From UBA11222 sp030652895 (lineage in GTDB: Bacteria > Pseudomonadota > Alphaproteobacteria > UBA11222): a DNA stretch of 18,508 nt. The position numbers were made by a program, and so were the translations under genes. The stretch covers positions 1-18,508 of the forward strand of contig JBBQCS010000062.1 of assembly GCA_038318895.1 (NCBI GenBank), given 5' to 3'. How positions within the stretch are numbered: the stretch's first letter is position 1; each line of letters begins with the position of its first letter. The notes beneath the pieces were generated by a model. That model had not been told where the DNA came from. It was given only the letters and a program-made list of their open reading frames with translations, and made no database searches. Positions 1 through 7,887 of the stretch are shown piece after piece.

Positions 1-1481
1 GCGCCCGCTTCGGCAGCCGCCAACAGCCCATCGGCAAAGGGAAAAAAGGCGTCCGAAGCCACAACGCATCCGCGGGTGCGGGGCGCGCTCAGCCCCTCAG
101 CAGCGGCCACATCCTCGGCCTTGCGCGCGGCGATGCGCGCACTGTCCAGGCGGTTCATCTGTCCGGCGCCTATACCGACGGTGGCGCCGTCCTTTACGTA
201 GACAATGGCGTTCGACTTGACATGCTTACAGACCTTGAAGGCGAACAGCATGTCGGCCAGTTCCTGCGCGCCGGGTGCGCGTTTGCTGACGACCTGCAAA
301 TCGGCGGCGGCAACCGCCCCATTATCACGGCCCTGCAGCAGATATCCGCCGGAAACGGATTTAATCATACGCCCAGGCGCGTTCGGGTCGGGCAGACCGC
401 CAGTTAACAACAGACGCAGATTTTTCTTCGCCGCAATGATTTCGCGCGCCGCCGGATCCGCATCCGGCGCGATAATCACTTCGGTAAAAATTTTTACCAT
501 TTCTTCGGCGGCAGCGGCGTCCAGGGGCCGATTGCAGGCGATAATGCCGCCAAAAGCGCTTACCGGATCGCAGGCCAGCGCGCGCAGATAGGCGCCATGC
601 AAATCCGCACCCATTGCGACGCCGCACGGATTGGCGTGTTTGATAATCGCCACTGCCGGAACGTCAAATTCCGCCACCAGCTCAAATGCCGCGTCGGTAT
701 CGTTCAGATTATTGTAGGAAAGCTCCTTACCCTGAATCTGCATGGCGGTGGCAACACCTGGACGCTTTTCGCCACTGACATAAAACGCCGCACTCTGGTG
801 CGGGTTTTCGCCATAACGCAGGGTCTGCTGCAGCGTCGCACCAATGGCCATGCGGGCGGGAAATTCATCGCCAATTTGCCCGGCAAACCAGCCACTGATC
901 GCCGAATCATAGGTGGCGGTGTGTGCGAACGCCTTTGCCGCCTGCCGTTTGCGCAGATCAAGGCTCGTGGCGCCCTGGTGGGACGACATTTCAGCCAGGA
1001 TGGCTGCGTAATCTTCTGCATCCGTCGCGATCGTGACATAGGCATGGTTCTTCGCCGCCGAGCGGATCATCGCCGGACCGCCAATGTCGATATTCTCGAT
1101 ACATTCCACGAAGCCCGCACCCGCCGCCACCGTCGCTGCGAACGGGTACAGGTTCACCACCAGCAAATCGATGGCGCCGATGCCGTGCTGCCGCATCGCG
1201 CCAACATGTTCGGCGTCTTCGCGCAACGCCAGCAGGCCGCCATGTATTCTGGGATGCAGGGTTTTGACCCGGCCGTCCATCATCTCCGGAAAGCCGGTAA
1301 ATTCCGATACATCGCGCACCGGCACCCGAGCGTCACGCAAGGCCTTTGCCGTGCCGCCGGTAGACAGGATTTCAATCCCGTATCGCGCCAGGGCCGTGGC
1401 GAATTCAATCAGCCCGGTCTTGTCGGAAACGGAAATAAGCGCGCGTTTAATGGGGATAAATGTCATGATAATTGGGGGCAT
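1..1481 (-). CDS. purH: Bifunctional AICAR formyltransferase / IMP cyclohydrolase (PurH), C-terminus cut by window edge
   Basis: Catalyses the last two steps of de novo IMP synthesis in the cytoplasm: formylation of AICAR with 10-formyl-THF, then ring closure. Translating the minus strand from 1481 gives 493 residues with no stop before the window edge; full-length PurH is about 520-530, so roughly 30-40 C-terminal residues are missing. Visible family motifs in order are KRALISVSDKTG, ILSTGGTAKAL and EMMDGRVKTLHPRIHGG (N-terminal cyclohydrolase domain), then RYGENPHQS, KHANPCG (the formyltransferase catalytic His region), DPVSAFGG and SDAFFPFADG. The start is ATG 1481 or the in-frame ATG 1466, which gives MTFIPIKRA and resembles family N-termini; neither has a clear ribosome-binding site. 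Only 8 bases separate it from the stop of the membrane-protein gene upstream, so it is probably co-transcribed with the glycan genes. Identification is near certain; the exact start is not. Confidence 0.96.
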   Translation of the reverse strand, partial: MPPIIMTFIPIKRALISVSDKTGLIEFATALARYGIEILSTGGTAKALRDARVPVRDVSEFTGFPEMMDGRVKTLHPRIHGGLLALREDAEHVGAMRQHGIGAIDLLVVNLYPFAATVAAGAGFVECIENIDIGGPAMIRSAAKNHAYVTIATDAEDYAAILAEMSSHQGATSLDLRKRQAAKAFAHTATYDSAISGWFAGQIGDEFPARMAIGATLQQTLRYGENPHQSAAFYVSGEKRPGVATAMQIQGKELSYNNLNDTDAAFELVAEFDVPAVAIIKHANPCGVAMGADLHGAYLRALACDPVSAFGGIIACNRPLDAAAAEEMVKIFTEVIIAPDADPAAREIIAAKKNLRLLLTGGLPDPNAPGRMIKSVSGGYLLQGRDNGAVAAADLQVVSKRAPGAQELADMLFAFKVCKHVKSNAIVYVKDGATVGIGAGQMNRLDSARIAARKAEDVAAAEGLSAPRTRGCVVASDAFFPFADGLLAAAEAG

Positions 1482-1489
1482 AGCATGAT

Positions 1490-1993
1490 TCACTGCACTG
1501 CGGCAACGAAAGAGGCGGCAGCGCGCACGATCAGCCAAAGGCCAAGCAGGCCAAGTGCTGGAAGCCCCAATTTACCCAACGAAACCGGGGTCCGCGCCCA
1601 GTAAATCGCACACCCTGTTCCTGCGGCGGCGGCTATAAAACTGGCTGAAAACGCCAAAGCCTGAACAGGCTGCAAGATCGGATATGTCGCGGCCATCGCC
1701 CAGGCGAGGCCCGCCAGAACAAACAGGCCCCAGCGCACCCACGCACCCAATACGTAGACGCTCAGCAGCCAATGGGTGAGGATCAGCAACGCACTGACGC
1801 CAATCAACAGCATCATGGAGCTGGCCAGCGCCGCGCGCCCCGCCGTCAGGGCAATCAATTGCCAGAAGATAAGTACGCTGGCCAGCGCGGCCAGGCCTGG
1901 CTCTTGTTGCAGCCGGATGGCGATCCGCGCCAGGGCGAATGAGAGGGGGCCGCCCATAAGCAGGATCAGGAGGATCAGGAGCAGAGTGCTCAT
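1490..1993 (-). CDS. Small polytopic membrane protein, unrecognised family
   Basis: The 167-residue product is almost entirely hydrophobic, with about five or six apparent membrane helices (roughly residues 2-22, 38-57, 58-80, 85-105, 108-130 and 140-162) separated by short loops. I see no catalytic motif and recognise no family. The N-terminus is a Leu/Ile-rich stretch without a classical cleavage site, so it is more likely a first membrane segment than a signal peptide. The start ATG overlaps the stop of the upstream GT4 gene by four bases (ATGA), which implies translational coupling, and purH begins 8 bases after its stop. Position in a glycosyltransferase/acetyltransferase operon suggests a role in envelope glycan synthesis or export, but that is inference from neighbours only. 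Confidence 0.8.
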   Translation of the reverse strand: MSTLLLILLILLMGGPLSFALARIAIRLQQEPGLAALASVLIFWQLIALTAGRAALASSMMLLIGVSALLILTHWLLSVYVLGAWVRWGLFVLAGLAWAMAATYPILQPVQALAFSASFIAAAAGTGCAIYWARTPVSLGKLGLPALGLLGLWLIVRAAASFVAAVQ

Positions 1994-3153
1994 GCCGTTG
2001 GCCGCGCATATAGCGCCAGATTCGCCGAAACAAACCGCGCCACTGAATATTCCTTCACCGCAAGATCACGGCCCCTGATTCCCATGGACGCCCGCCGGTC
2101 CGGTGCACACAGCAATTGTTCGATGGCGCTGGCAAGCGCAGGCGCGTCAGCGGGCGGGATCAACACTGCCGTGTCGCCTGCCCGCACCGCGTCCCGGCAC
2201 CCTGGCACATCACTGGTTATGACGGGCAGACCGGTTGCCGCCGCCTCGATCAGCGTCTTGGAAAAACCTTCGCGGTAGCTGGGCAAACATACTATATGCG
2301 CCTGACGCAGCGTGTCCGGCATGGTAGTGGAATGCCCCCACCATTCGACAGCGCCGCTTTCGCACCAGCCGCGCAGCTCCGCTTCGCCAATGCCGCCGGG
2401 CCTCTCAAAATCCGCATAGCCAACCAGCACCATGCGCACCTCGGTACCGCGTTCGCGCAAACATTGTGCAGCGGCGACAAATTCCCGCACCCCCTTTTCG
2501 TTCTGCAACCGCGCGGGCAGCATCACGACAAGGGGCTCAGGCGGCGCTATGCTGGCGGGATAGAAAACCGCACTATCCACGCCGCAACCCGGGATCAGCA
2601 CGGTTTGGTCCGGCTGCACCAGATTTGCGTCAACAAACAGGGCGCGGTCATCTTCATTTTCGAAAATCGTGATCCCCCGCCGACAACGCAGTATCATCCG
2701 GTAGGCTAGCATCACCAGACGGCGCAGAACGCGTGCTTTGGCGCCATGCGCAATGAATACATGCCCCAGCCCGGTGATAAAGAATATCACCCGTCGCAGC
2801 CGCAACAGCCGCGCCACCAGCCCCCCATACAGAACGGGCTTGATAGTGATGCAATGCAGAATATCCGGCCGCAGGCGCACCGCCAAACGCCCGATCGCGA
2901 GCAGCGCCGCCAATTCGCCCAGCCACGCCATGCCGCCCCGGCTGATGGGCAAATCATGCAATTGCGCACCACAGCCCCGGATCGCCGCCAGTTCATCGGT
3001 CATATCCAGCGCCGCCCCCTGAAACGGCAGCGCCACATGGGTGTCATACCCCGCCGTCACCGCCGCACGCGCCAACGGCAAAATATGCGTGACGAAGAAC
3101 CGGGCATCATTGATAAGAAACAGCAACCGCTTTGTATTGCCGCGCTCAGGCAT
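1990..3153 (-). CDS. Glycosyltransferase family 4 (CapM/PglA-like)
   Basis: A GT-B fold retaining glycosyltransferase of 387 residues, a usual length for the family. The N-terminal acceptor domain opens with KRLLFLINDARFFVTHILPL and carries the HCITIKPVLYGG and FITGLGHVFI stretches typical of the CapM/PglA branch. The C-terminal donor domain has LPARLQNEKGVREFV and the E-x7-E signature in REGFSKTLIEAAATGLPV, followed by SDVPGCRDAV. It would add a sugar from a nucleotide donor to a lipid-linked oligosaccharide at the inner face of the membrane; donor and acceptor cannot be read from the sequence. It overlaps the upstream acetyltransferase gene by 8 bases and the downstream membrane-protein gene by 4, consistent with one operon. 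The family assignment is secure; the branch is less so. Confidence 0.92.
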   Translation of the reverse strand: MPERGNTKRLLFLINDARFFVTHILPLARAAVTAGYDTHVALPFQGAALDMTDELAAIRGCGAQLHDLPISRGGMAWLGELAALLAIGRLAVRLRPDILHCITIKPVLYGGLVARLLRLRRVIFFITGLGHVFIAHGAKARVLRRLVMLAYRMILRCRRGITIFENEDDRALFVDANLVQPDQTVLIPGCGVDSAVFYPASIAPPEPLVVMLPARLQNEKGVREFVAAAQCLRERGTEVRMVLVGYADFERPGGIGEAELRGWCESGAVEWWGHSTTMPDTLRQAHIVCLPSYREGFSKTLIEAAATGLPVITSDVPGCRDAVRAGDTAVLIPPADAPALASAIEQLLCAPDRRASMGIRGRDLAVKEYSVARFVSANLALYARPTA

Positions 3154-3736
3154 GTTCTTCCCGCGCCGCGGCCTTCAGAAAGGCGTCCATATCGCCATAT
3201 AACAAGGGTTCAAAGCGCCTGATTTTTTCATCTGGCCAGTCCCACCAGCGGATTTCCAGAAGACGGGCCACCACGTCCGGCGCAAAACGCTGACGCACAA
3301 CCCGTGCTGGATTGCCCACTGCAATCGCATAAGCGGGAATATCGCGCGCCACCACCGCGCCTGCGCCAATCACCGCCCCGTCACCGATCGTAACCCCCGA
3401 CAGGATTATGGCGCGGCTGCCGACCCACACATCATTGCCGATACGTACCGGACCGCGTGTCAGTGGTTCAGCCGCTGGCGCATCGGCCATAAAATACTGA
3501 GAACGGAAGGGATAGCTGGACGGGCTGTTGAGGGGATGTTCCGCCTGTCCGTATATCAGCACGTCCGGGCCGATGGCGCTGAACGCGCCAATGCTGCAGG
3601 GGGCCAGCGCAGTGGCTCGTACAAAAATATTGCGTGTGACGCCGTAAGTATGGCGCCCGACCGTCACGTGACCCGGCAGTATGTCACGGCGGCGCGGAAA
3701 ACCGATCGCCTTGCGAATTTTTCCGTAAAAGGACAT
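3146..3736 (-). CDS. Hexapeptide-repeat O-acetyltransferase (CatB/VatD-related, glycan type)
   Basis: A 196-residue left-handed beta-helix acyltransferase, expected to use acetyl-CoA and acetylate a sugar hydroxyl. Hexapeptide turns are visible in the centre and second half, notably GPVRIGNDVWVGSRAIILSG and VTIGDGAVIGAGAVVARDIP. They are followed by the AIAVGNPARVVRQRF closing segment and the C-terminal IRWWDWPDEKI, which is typical of the CatB-related xenobiotic/glycan acetyltransferase group. The His in YGQAEHPLN is in the position of the catalytic His of this fold. The gene starts on the base after the stop of the upstream GT2 gene and overlaps the downstream GT4 gene by 8 bases. Given these neighbours, acetylation of a surface polysaccharide is much more likely than antibiotic resistance. 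Confidence 0.9.
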   Translation of the reverse strand: MSFYGKIRKAIGFPRRRDILPGHVTVGRHTYGVTRNIFVRATALAPCSIGAFSAIGPDVLIYGQAEHPLNSPSSYPFRSQYFMADAPAAEPLTRGPVRIGNDVWVGSRAIILSGVTIGDGAVIGAGAVVARDIPAYAIAVGNPARVVRQRFAPDVVARLLEIRWWDWPDEKIRRFEPLLYGDMDAFLKAAAREEHA

Positions 3737-4597
3737 TCAGCCCGCCTCTTTTGCCCAGAATAGTGTGCGCAGCAACAGGCGGCGCCACTTCACCGCCTTG
3801 GCATTGCTATAAACGGGAAGATAGACAAGGCAAACGGCTTTTTCCCGGACCGGCAAGCCGCTTTGGCAGACTTCCCGGCCGGAAAATCGCAAAAATGAAC
3901 ACAAAAATGGCCATAAGTGGCTGGCCGTTTGCGGCCTGTACCGCTCTTCCGAAACCCCTGTCTCGCGGTTATAGAAACTGGTTTGTGGTACGCCCACAGC
4001 GCGGTCATTAACGAAAAATGGCAGCATAGTCAGATGATCCGCCGCCCAGACATAAGGAAAATCCCGTTCCGCACGGTCATAGGCAACGCGGATCGCATCT
4101 GTTCTGTACAACCCGTAAAACATGCCCCCCGCACTTGATGACAGCAGGGCGATCACACGGCTCAGGCGCGATCGTTCCGCCATTGGCGGCGTGGCCGTAA
4201 CCCCCGCAATGGTTCCGTCCATCCGTTTGCGCACGATGCGCGGCACCGCCATTGCCAGGTTGCTATCCACGGCCAGCGCCCCGTGCAGGGCCTCAAGATA
4301 ATTCGGGTCATGCCAATCATCATAAGCCGCCCACATGAAAAAAGGAGCCGTGGCTGATTCCAGCACAAACCGGAAATTCGCCAGGCCGCCAATATTTTCT
4401 GGCTGCCGGATGGCGCGAATGCGCGCATCACGCGCCGCATATTGCGCAATGATCCGGGGGGTGGCGTCAGTGGAGCAATTGTCGGAAATAATGATTTCAA
4501 AATCGGTAAAGCTTTGCGCCCGCAGCGAATCGAGCGCTTCCGCCAGATGCGCCGCGCCGTTAAATACAGGCATGCCGATGGAAATCGCAGGGTGCAA
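3737..4597 (-). CDS. Glycosyltransferase family 2, TTG start
   Basis: A GT-A fold transferase of 286 residues. The N-terminus reads ISIGMPVFNGAAHLAEALDSL, followed by the nucleotide-binding EIIISDNCSTDATP, the NIGGLANF stretch and the metal-binding acidic motif in WAAYDDWHDPNYLEAL (near residue 95). No C-terminal membrane helix is seen, so it is probably a cytoplasmic or peripheral enzyme adding one sugar to a lipid-linked intermediate. The start used is TTG at 4597; the first in-frame ATG (4573) would delete the first beta strand of the fold. Reading upstream, the frame stays open to a stop near 4691 but offers no ATG or GTG, so TTG is the best choice. It is the first gene of the minus-strand glycan/purH run and diverges from the methyltransferase gene. 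Confidence 0.9.
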   Translation of the reverse strand: MHPAISIGMPVFNGAAHLAEALDSLRAQSFTDFEIIISDNCSTDATPRIIAQYAARDARIRAIRQPENIGGLANFRFVLESATAPFFMWAAYDDWHDPNYLEALHGALAVDSNLAMAVPRIVRKRMDGTIAGVTATPPMAERSRLSRVIALLSSSAGGMFYGLYRTDAIRVAYDRAERDFPYVWAADHLTMLPFFVNDRAVGVPQTSFYNRETGVSEERYRPQTASHLWPFLCSFLRFSGREVCQSGLPVREKAVCLVYLPVYSNAKAVKWRRLLLRTLFWAKEAG

Positions 4598-4704
4598 GGT
4601 CAGGGTGATGTCCGCAAAGAAATGATTCGGATTTTGTCTGCTGTACCCAGCATCGCATTTTTGATTGCTTGCGTATACCGCCCGGGCTTGCTAACCGGTA
4701 GGCC
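4598..4704. promoter_or_regulatory. Divergent spacer between GT2 and methyltransferase genes
   Basis: This 107-base gap separates two genes transcribed away from each other, so it should hold promoters for both the leftward glycan/purH operon and the rightward methyltransferase. I could not pick out a convincing -35/-10 pair on either strand; TTGATT near 4661 and TATACC near 4675 are only weak matches. The call rests on gene orientation. Confidence 0.35.
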
Positions 4705-5502
4705 ATGAGTGAGCGCATTAAGGATTATTGGAACCAGCGGGCCTTTGACAGTAGCGGCAGTCTGACCGCCACCACCCAGGATATCTGGTTACGGCGGCTG
4801 GAGGTGGCAAGCCTGATTGGTATGCTGGAAACGCTGCGGCTGCCCCCAGGTACGCGCATTGCCGACATGGGCTGCGGCGACGGCAATACACTATTACAGT
4901 TGGCACAGCAGTTTCCCGACTATCATTTTATGGGCTTTGACTATGCGCCGCAGATGATCGAAAGCGCACGGGCGCAACTGGCCGCAATCGGCGGCCTTGA
5001 CGGCAGGGTGCAGTTCAGCGTGGGGGATGTAAACGATCCCGTGGCCAGCACCGGCGCGGGCCAACTGGATGTTGCGATGACGGATCGCTGTCTGATCAAT
5101 CTGGAAACCAGTGCCGCTCAATATGCCGCCATCGCTCGCATTGCCGAATGCCTGAAACCCGGTGGACTGTATCTGGCGATTGAGAATTTTCACGAAGGGC
5201 AGGACGCCATGAATGCGGCGCGTGCCGCACTGGCATTGCCGGAAATTCCCGTCCGCTGGCACAATCATTTCTTTCGCGAAACGGAGTTTCTCGACCACAT
5301 GGCGCCGTATTTCAGCGGCATCATGTTTCATGAATTCGCCAGCGCATACTATTATGCGACGCGCGTCATATATTCCGGCATGTGCAAGATGCAGGGGGTA
5401 GAGCCGGACTATGATCACGAGATTCACCGGCTGGCGGTGCAGTTGCCGCCCCTGGGAAATTTCAGCCCGGTCCGGATGGCGGTAATGCGGAAATCCGCTT
5501 AA
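4705..5502 (+). CDS. Class I SAM-dependent methyltransferase
   Basis: A 265-residue protein with a Rossmann-type SAM-binding domain. Motif I is visible as IADMGCGDGNT (residues about 52-62), the acidic end of strand 2 as GFDYAPQMI, motif II as VQFSVGDVND, and the motif IV/post-motif region as DVAMTDRCLINLE and LKPGGLYLAIENF. The C-terminal 90 residues are aromatic- and His-rich (HNHFFRETEFLDHMAPYF) and probably form the acceptor site. The acceptor is unknown; a sugar or nucleotide sugar is suggested by the aminotransferase and glycosyltransferases around it. It is a single gene on its strand: it diverges from the GT2 gene and converges on the aminotransferase, sharing a TTAA in which both stop codons overlap. 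A loose GGTAGG lies just before the ATG. Confidence 0.9.
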   Translation: MSERIKDYWNQRAFDSSGSLTATTQDIWLRRLEVASLIGMLETLRLPPGTRIADMGCGDGNTLLQLAQQFPDYHFMGFDYAPQMIESARAQLAAIGGLDGRVQFSVGDVNDPVASTGAGQLDVAMTDRCLINLETSAAQYAAIARIAECLKPGGLYLAIENFHEGQDAMNAARAALALPEIPVRWHNHFFRETEFLDHMAPYFSGIMFHEFASAYYYATRVIYSGMCKMQGVEPDYDHEIHRLAVQLPPLGNFSPVRMAVMRKSA

Positions 5503-6644
5503 GCGTTTTTGTGCAGGATTTCTTTCAATGCGGCGCAAACGCGCATCACATCTTCGCGCGTCAGATTAAAACCGCTGGGCAAATTAATGCCACGGGGCGC
5601 TATCTCATAGGAAACCCTGTTACGGGCGCGCGCGGCCGCCGCCTGTGGCATCGCCGAAAATGCCGGGAGGTCGCTTAAAGGATCAAACATCGGCCGGGTG
5701 GCGACGCCATATTCCTTGAACGCCGCCATCAATGCCGGTTTATCCAGCCGGAACCCCTTGGGAAAAATAGCCGTCACCATCCAGAAGGAGCTGAGTACGC
5801 CGTCATCTTCCCCATTCAATGTTATGGTAAGCGTATCGGCAAGATATTCGCGATACCAGCCAAATATTTCCCGCTTGCGTGTCAACAACTCGTCCAGCCG
5901 CTCCACCTGCGCCAGCCCCATCGCAGCCTGCATGGCGGACATTTTATATTTAAAGGCAACCTCCGTGCTGCGGAACGACACGTCGCCCGGCGTACGCCCA
6001 TGATCGCGCAGAAACTGGCAGCGCGCGAAAAAATCCGCATCGTCGGTCAGCAGCATACCGCCTTCGCCTGTGGTCAGGGTTTTCGAGCCGTGAAAGCTGA
6101 ACACACTTGCATGACCAAAGCTTCCCGCGGGCATTCCCCGGTACCGCGATCCCGCCGCCTCCGCCGCGTCTTCGATAACGGGAATGTTGTGACACGCCGC
6201 CAATTCCAGAATTTCATCCATTGCCGGCATCGCGCCATAAAGGTCAACCGCGATAATCGCGCGGGTGCGCGGCGTGATGCAGGCGGCAAGGGATTCAGAC
6301 GTGACACACCATCCCACCGGATCCATGTCTGCGAATACCGGCGTCGCCCCCACATAGCTGACCGGCGCCACCGTGGCGATCCAGGTCACATCCGGCACAA
6401 TCACTTCATCGCCCGCGCCAATACCCAATGCGGCCAGGGCCAGGTGCAGGCCGGCAGTACAGGAAGGCAGCGCCATGGCGTAACGCCGGTTAACCGCGCT
6501 GGCGAATGCCGCCTCGAAGCGTGCATGATACACGTTGGCGTTTTCCCCCCAGGCATTTTGAGCGGCATCGCGCACATACTCCACTTCACGCGCTGTAATG
6601 CTGGGCCCCGCGACGGGTATGCTTTTTTGCAATAATTGATTCAT
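5499..6644 (-). CDS. DegT/DnrJ/EryC1/StrS family sugar aminotransferase
   Basis: A PLP-dependent aminotransferase expected to turn a nucleotide keto-sugar into an amino sugar (perosamine-, bacillosamine- or QuiN-type precursors), using glutamate as donor. From ATG 6644 the product is 381 residues, normal for the family. Key features are N-terminal IPVAGPSITAREVEYV, the PLP-phosphate contact SCTAGLHLAL, VPDVTWIATVAPV, the PLP-ring Asp in PVIEDAAEAAGS (D159), and the Schiff-base Lys in SFHGSKTLTTGEGG (K188). The frame can be extended to 6701, but the extra 19 residues (rich in I/L and not family-like) are unlikely to be translated. The C-terminal stop overlaps the methyltransferase stop. The gene diverges from phoR over a 55-base spacer. 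Substrate stereochemistry cannot be read from the sequence. Confidence 0.92.
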   Translation of the reverse strand: MNQLLQKSIPVAGPSITAREVEYVRDAAQNAWGENANVYHARFEAAFASAVNRRYAMALPSCTAGLHLALAALGIGAGDEVIVPDVTWIATVAPVSYVGATPVFADMDPVGWCVTSESLAACITPRTRAIIAVDLYGAMPAMDEILELAACHNIPVIEDAAEAAGSRYRGMPAGSFGHASVFSFHGSKTLTTGEGGMLLTDDADFFARCQFLRDHGRTPGDVSFRSTEVAFKYKMSAMQAAMGLAQVERLDELLTRKREIFGWYREYLADTLTITLNGEDDGVLSSFWMVTAIFPKGFRLDKPALMAAFKEYGVATRPMFDPLSDLPAFSAMPQAAAARARNRVSYEIAPRGINLPSGFNLTREDVMRVCAALKEILHKNA

Positions 6645-6699
6645 ATAAATAATTCTCGATTCCGGTAGAATTGCGTCCACCATCAAACTTAATTCTATC
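6645..6699. promoter_or_regulatory. Divergent spacer aminotransferase/phoR with AATTCT/AGAATT inverted repeats
   Basis: Only 55 bases separate the aminotransferase ATG (minus) from the first phoR ATG (plus), so both promoters must lie here or inside the coding ends. The hexamer AATTCT occurs at 6651-6656 and 6691-6696, and its complement AGAATT at 6667-6672. The outer pair extends to TAGAATT/AATTCTA (6666-6672 with 6691-6697). No TGTCA-type PHO box is present, so phoR itself does not look directly PhoB-activated. An operator function for the repeats is only a guess. Confidence 0.35.
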
Positions 6700-7887
6700 A
6701 TGGTCTACGAAATTGAGGTAACGCATTTGCCAGCTTCCTTCGGAGTAATAAAGCTGATTAATCAACTGGTTGGTTGGCCACGCAACGGGCATCCAGCGCC
6801 GCCGCCCGCCCAGACGCAACAGGAGAGTTTCTGGCTTCCAGCACTTCTTGATGCTTTTACCGCACCGGTTCTGCTGCTGGATGCGCGGCGCACAGTGATT
6901 GAAGCAAACCAGGCGGCGCACGAAATTTTCGGGTCACGCCTGATAGGCCATGATCTGGCGCAATCCCTGCGTCATCCCGCTGCGCTTGACGCCGCCAGCG
7001 CGGTTCTTGCCGGCGGTGGGCGTAGCACGACGCAAATAGCGTTACAGACCCCGGTCGTGCGCCACTATGAACTGCATACAATGCCCGTTAGCCATGATCA
7101 GGACGTAAAGACACGTGCCGCGCTGGTGCTGCTCGACGTGACGGCCGCACATCATGTGGAGCAGATGCGCGCCGATTTTGTCGCCAATGTCAGTCATGAA
7201 TTGCGTTCGCCATTGGCCTCGATAACCGGCTTTATCGAAACCTTAAAGGGACCTGCAAAAGACGATGCAGCAGCGCGGGCGAAGTTTCTTGACATCATGG
7301 AGGGTGAGGCTCGGCGCATGGCGCGCCTGGTGGATGATCTGCTGTCTTTGTCACGGGTGGAGGCCAATGAGCATGTCCGGCCAAAAGGCCAGGTCGACGT
7401 CGCGAGTTTGCTTGCCGGGTTCCGTGCGTCACTGGGCCCGCGGGCCAGTAAACACGACATAGAAATCGAGTTGAATTGTCCAGATAACCTGCCGCTGGTC
7501 GCGGGTGACTATGACCAATTAAGTGAGGTGTTTCACAACCTGCTTGATAATGCCCTGAAATACGGGCCACCTGGCCGACCCGTCAGAGTAAATGTGCAAA
7601 CAGTTGAAAGGATACCGGAAACAGGCGGCAAAGGCGTACGCATTTGTGTGCATAACATGGGCGAGCCGATTGCCCCGGAACATTTGCCGCGCCTGACCGA
7701 GCGATTCTACCGTGTAGATAAAGCGCGTTCGCGCGATATTGGCGGTACCGGCCTGGGACTTGCCATTGTTAAACACATCATCAGCCGTCATCGTGGCCGC
7801 TTAATCATCGAAAGTAATGCTGAAACCGGCACACGTTTCTGCGTCTATTTATCCGAGGTCAGAAAGGAGCCGCCGGTTGTCACATAA
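6700..7887 (+). CDS. phoR: Phosphate-regulon sensor histidine kinase PhoR, without visible membrane anchor
   Basis: The sensor kinase that phosphorylates PhoB under phosphate limitation. From ATG 6700 the product is 395 residues. A PAS domain spans roughly residues 48-150 (ALLDAFTAPVLLLDARRTVIEANQAAHEIFG). The dimerisation/phospho-acceptor box is FVANVSHELRSPLASITGF with H166. The ATPase domain has the N box FHNLLDNALKYG, an F box around LTERFYRV and the G box IGGTGLGLAIVKHII. The N-terminus is unusual: no hydrophobic stretch long enough to cross the membrane lies before the PAS domain, although PhoR proteins normally have one or two. The start is uncertain: ATG 6700 lacks a ribosome-binding site, whereas TTG 6727 has GAGG seven or eight bases upstream. 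The stop codon lies inside the PHO box of pstS. Confidence 0.93.
   Translation: MVYEIEVTHLPASFGVIKLINQLVGWPRNGHPAPPPAQTQQESFWLPALLDAFTAPVLLLDARRTVIEANQAAHEIFGSRLIGHDLAQSLRHPAALDAASAVLAGGGRSTTQIALQTPVVRHYELHTMPVSHDQDVKTRAALVLLDVTAAHHVEQMRADFVANVSHELRSPLASITGFIETLKGPAKDDAAARAKFLDIMEGEARRMARLVDDLLSLSRVEANEHVRPKGQVDVASLLAGFRASLGPRASKHDIEIELNCPDNLPLVAGDYDQLSEVFHNLLDNALKYGPPGRPVRVNVQTVERIPETGGKGVRICVHNMGEPIAPEHLPRLTERFYRVDKARSRDIGGTGLGLAIVKHIISRHRGRLIIESNAETGTRFCVYLSEVRKEPPVVT

Noticed and set aside
597..1604. Long open frame on the plus strand opposite purH (about 335 codons)
   Set aside because: It lies wholly antisense to motif-rich purH coding sequence, has an Arg/His-rich composition typical of shadow frames, and shows no recognisable domain.
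1962..1979. Tandem 9-bp repeat AGGATCAGG x2
   Set aside because: It encodes the repetitive Leu/Ile N-terminus of the membrane protein; too short to treat as a functional repeat.
3663..3672. 10-bp palindrome GTCACGTGAC containing a PHO-like TCAC
   Set aside because: It lies inside the acetyltransferase gene without the 11-bp direct-repeat spacing of a PHO box, and 10-bp palindromes are common by chance.
5487..5510. Possible bidirectional terminator at the convergent methyltransferase/aminotransferase ends (GCGGA..TCCGC, then CGCTTAAGCG and five T)
   Set aside because: The stems are only three to five pairs with minimal loops, so folding would be weak. It overlaps both coding ends and cannot be supported as a terminator.
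4894..5538. Minus-strand open frame opposite the methyltransferase gene
   Set aside because: The plus-strand frame carries clear SAM-binding motifs; the antisense product has no recognisable features.
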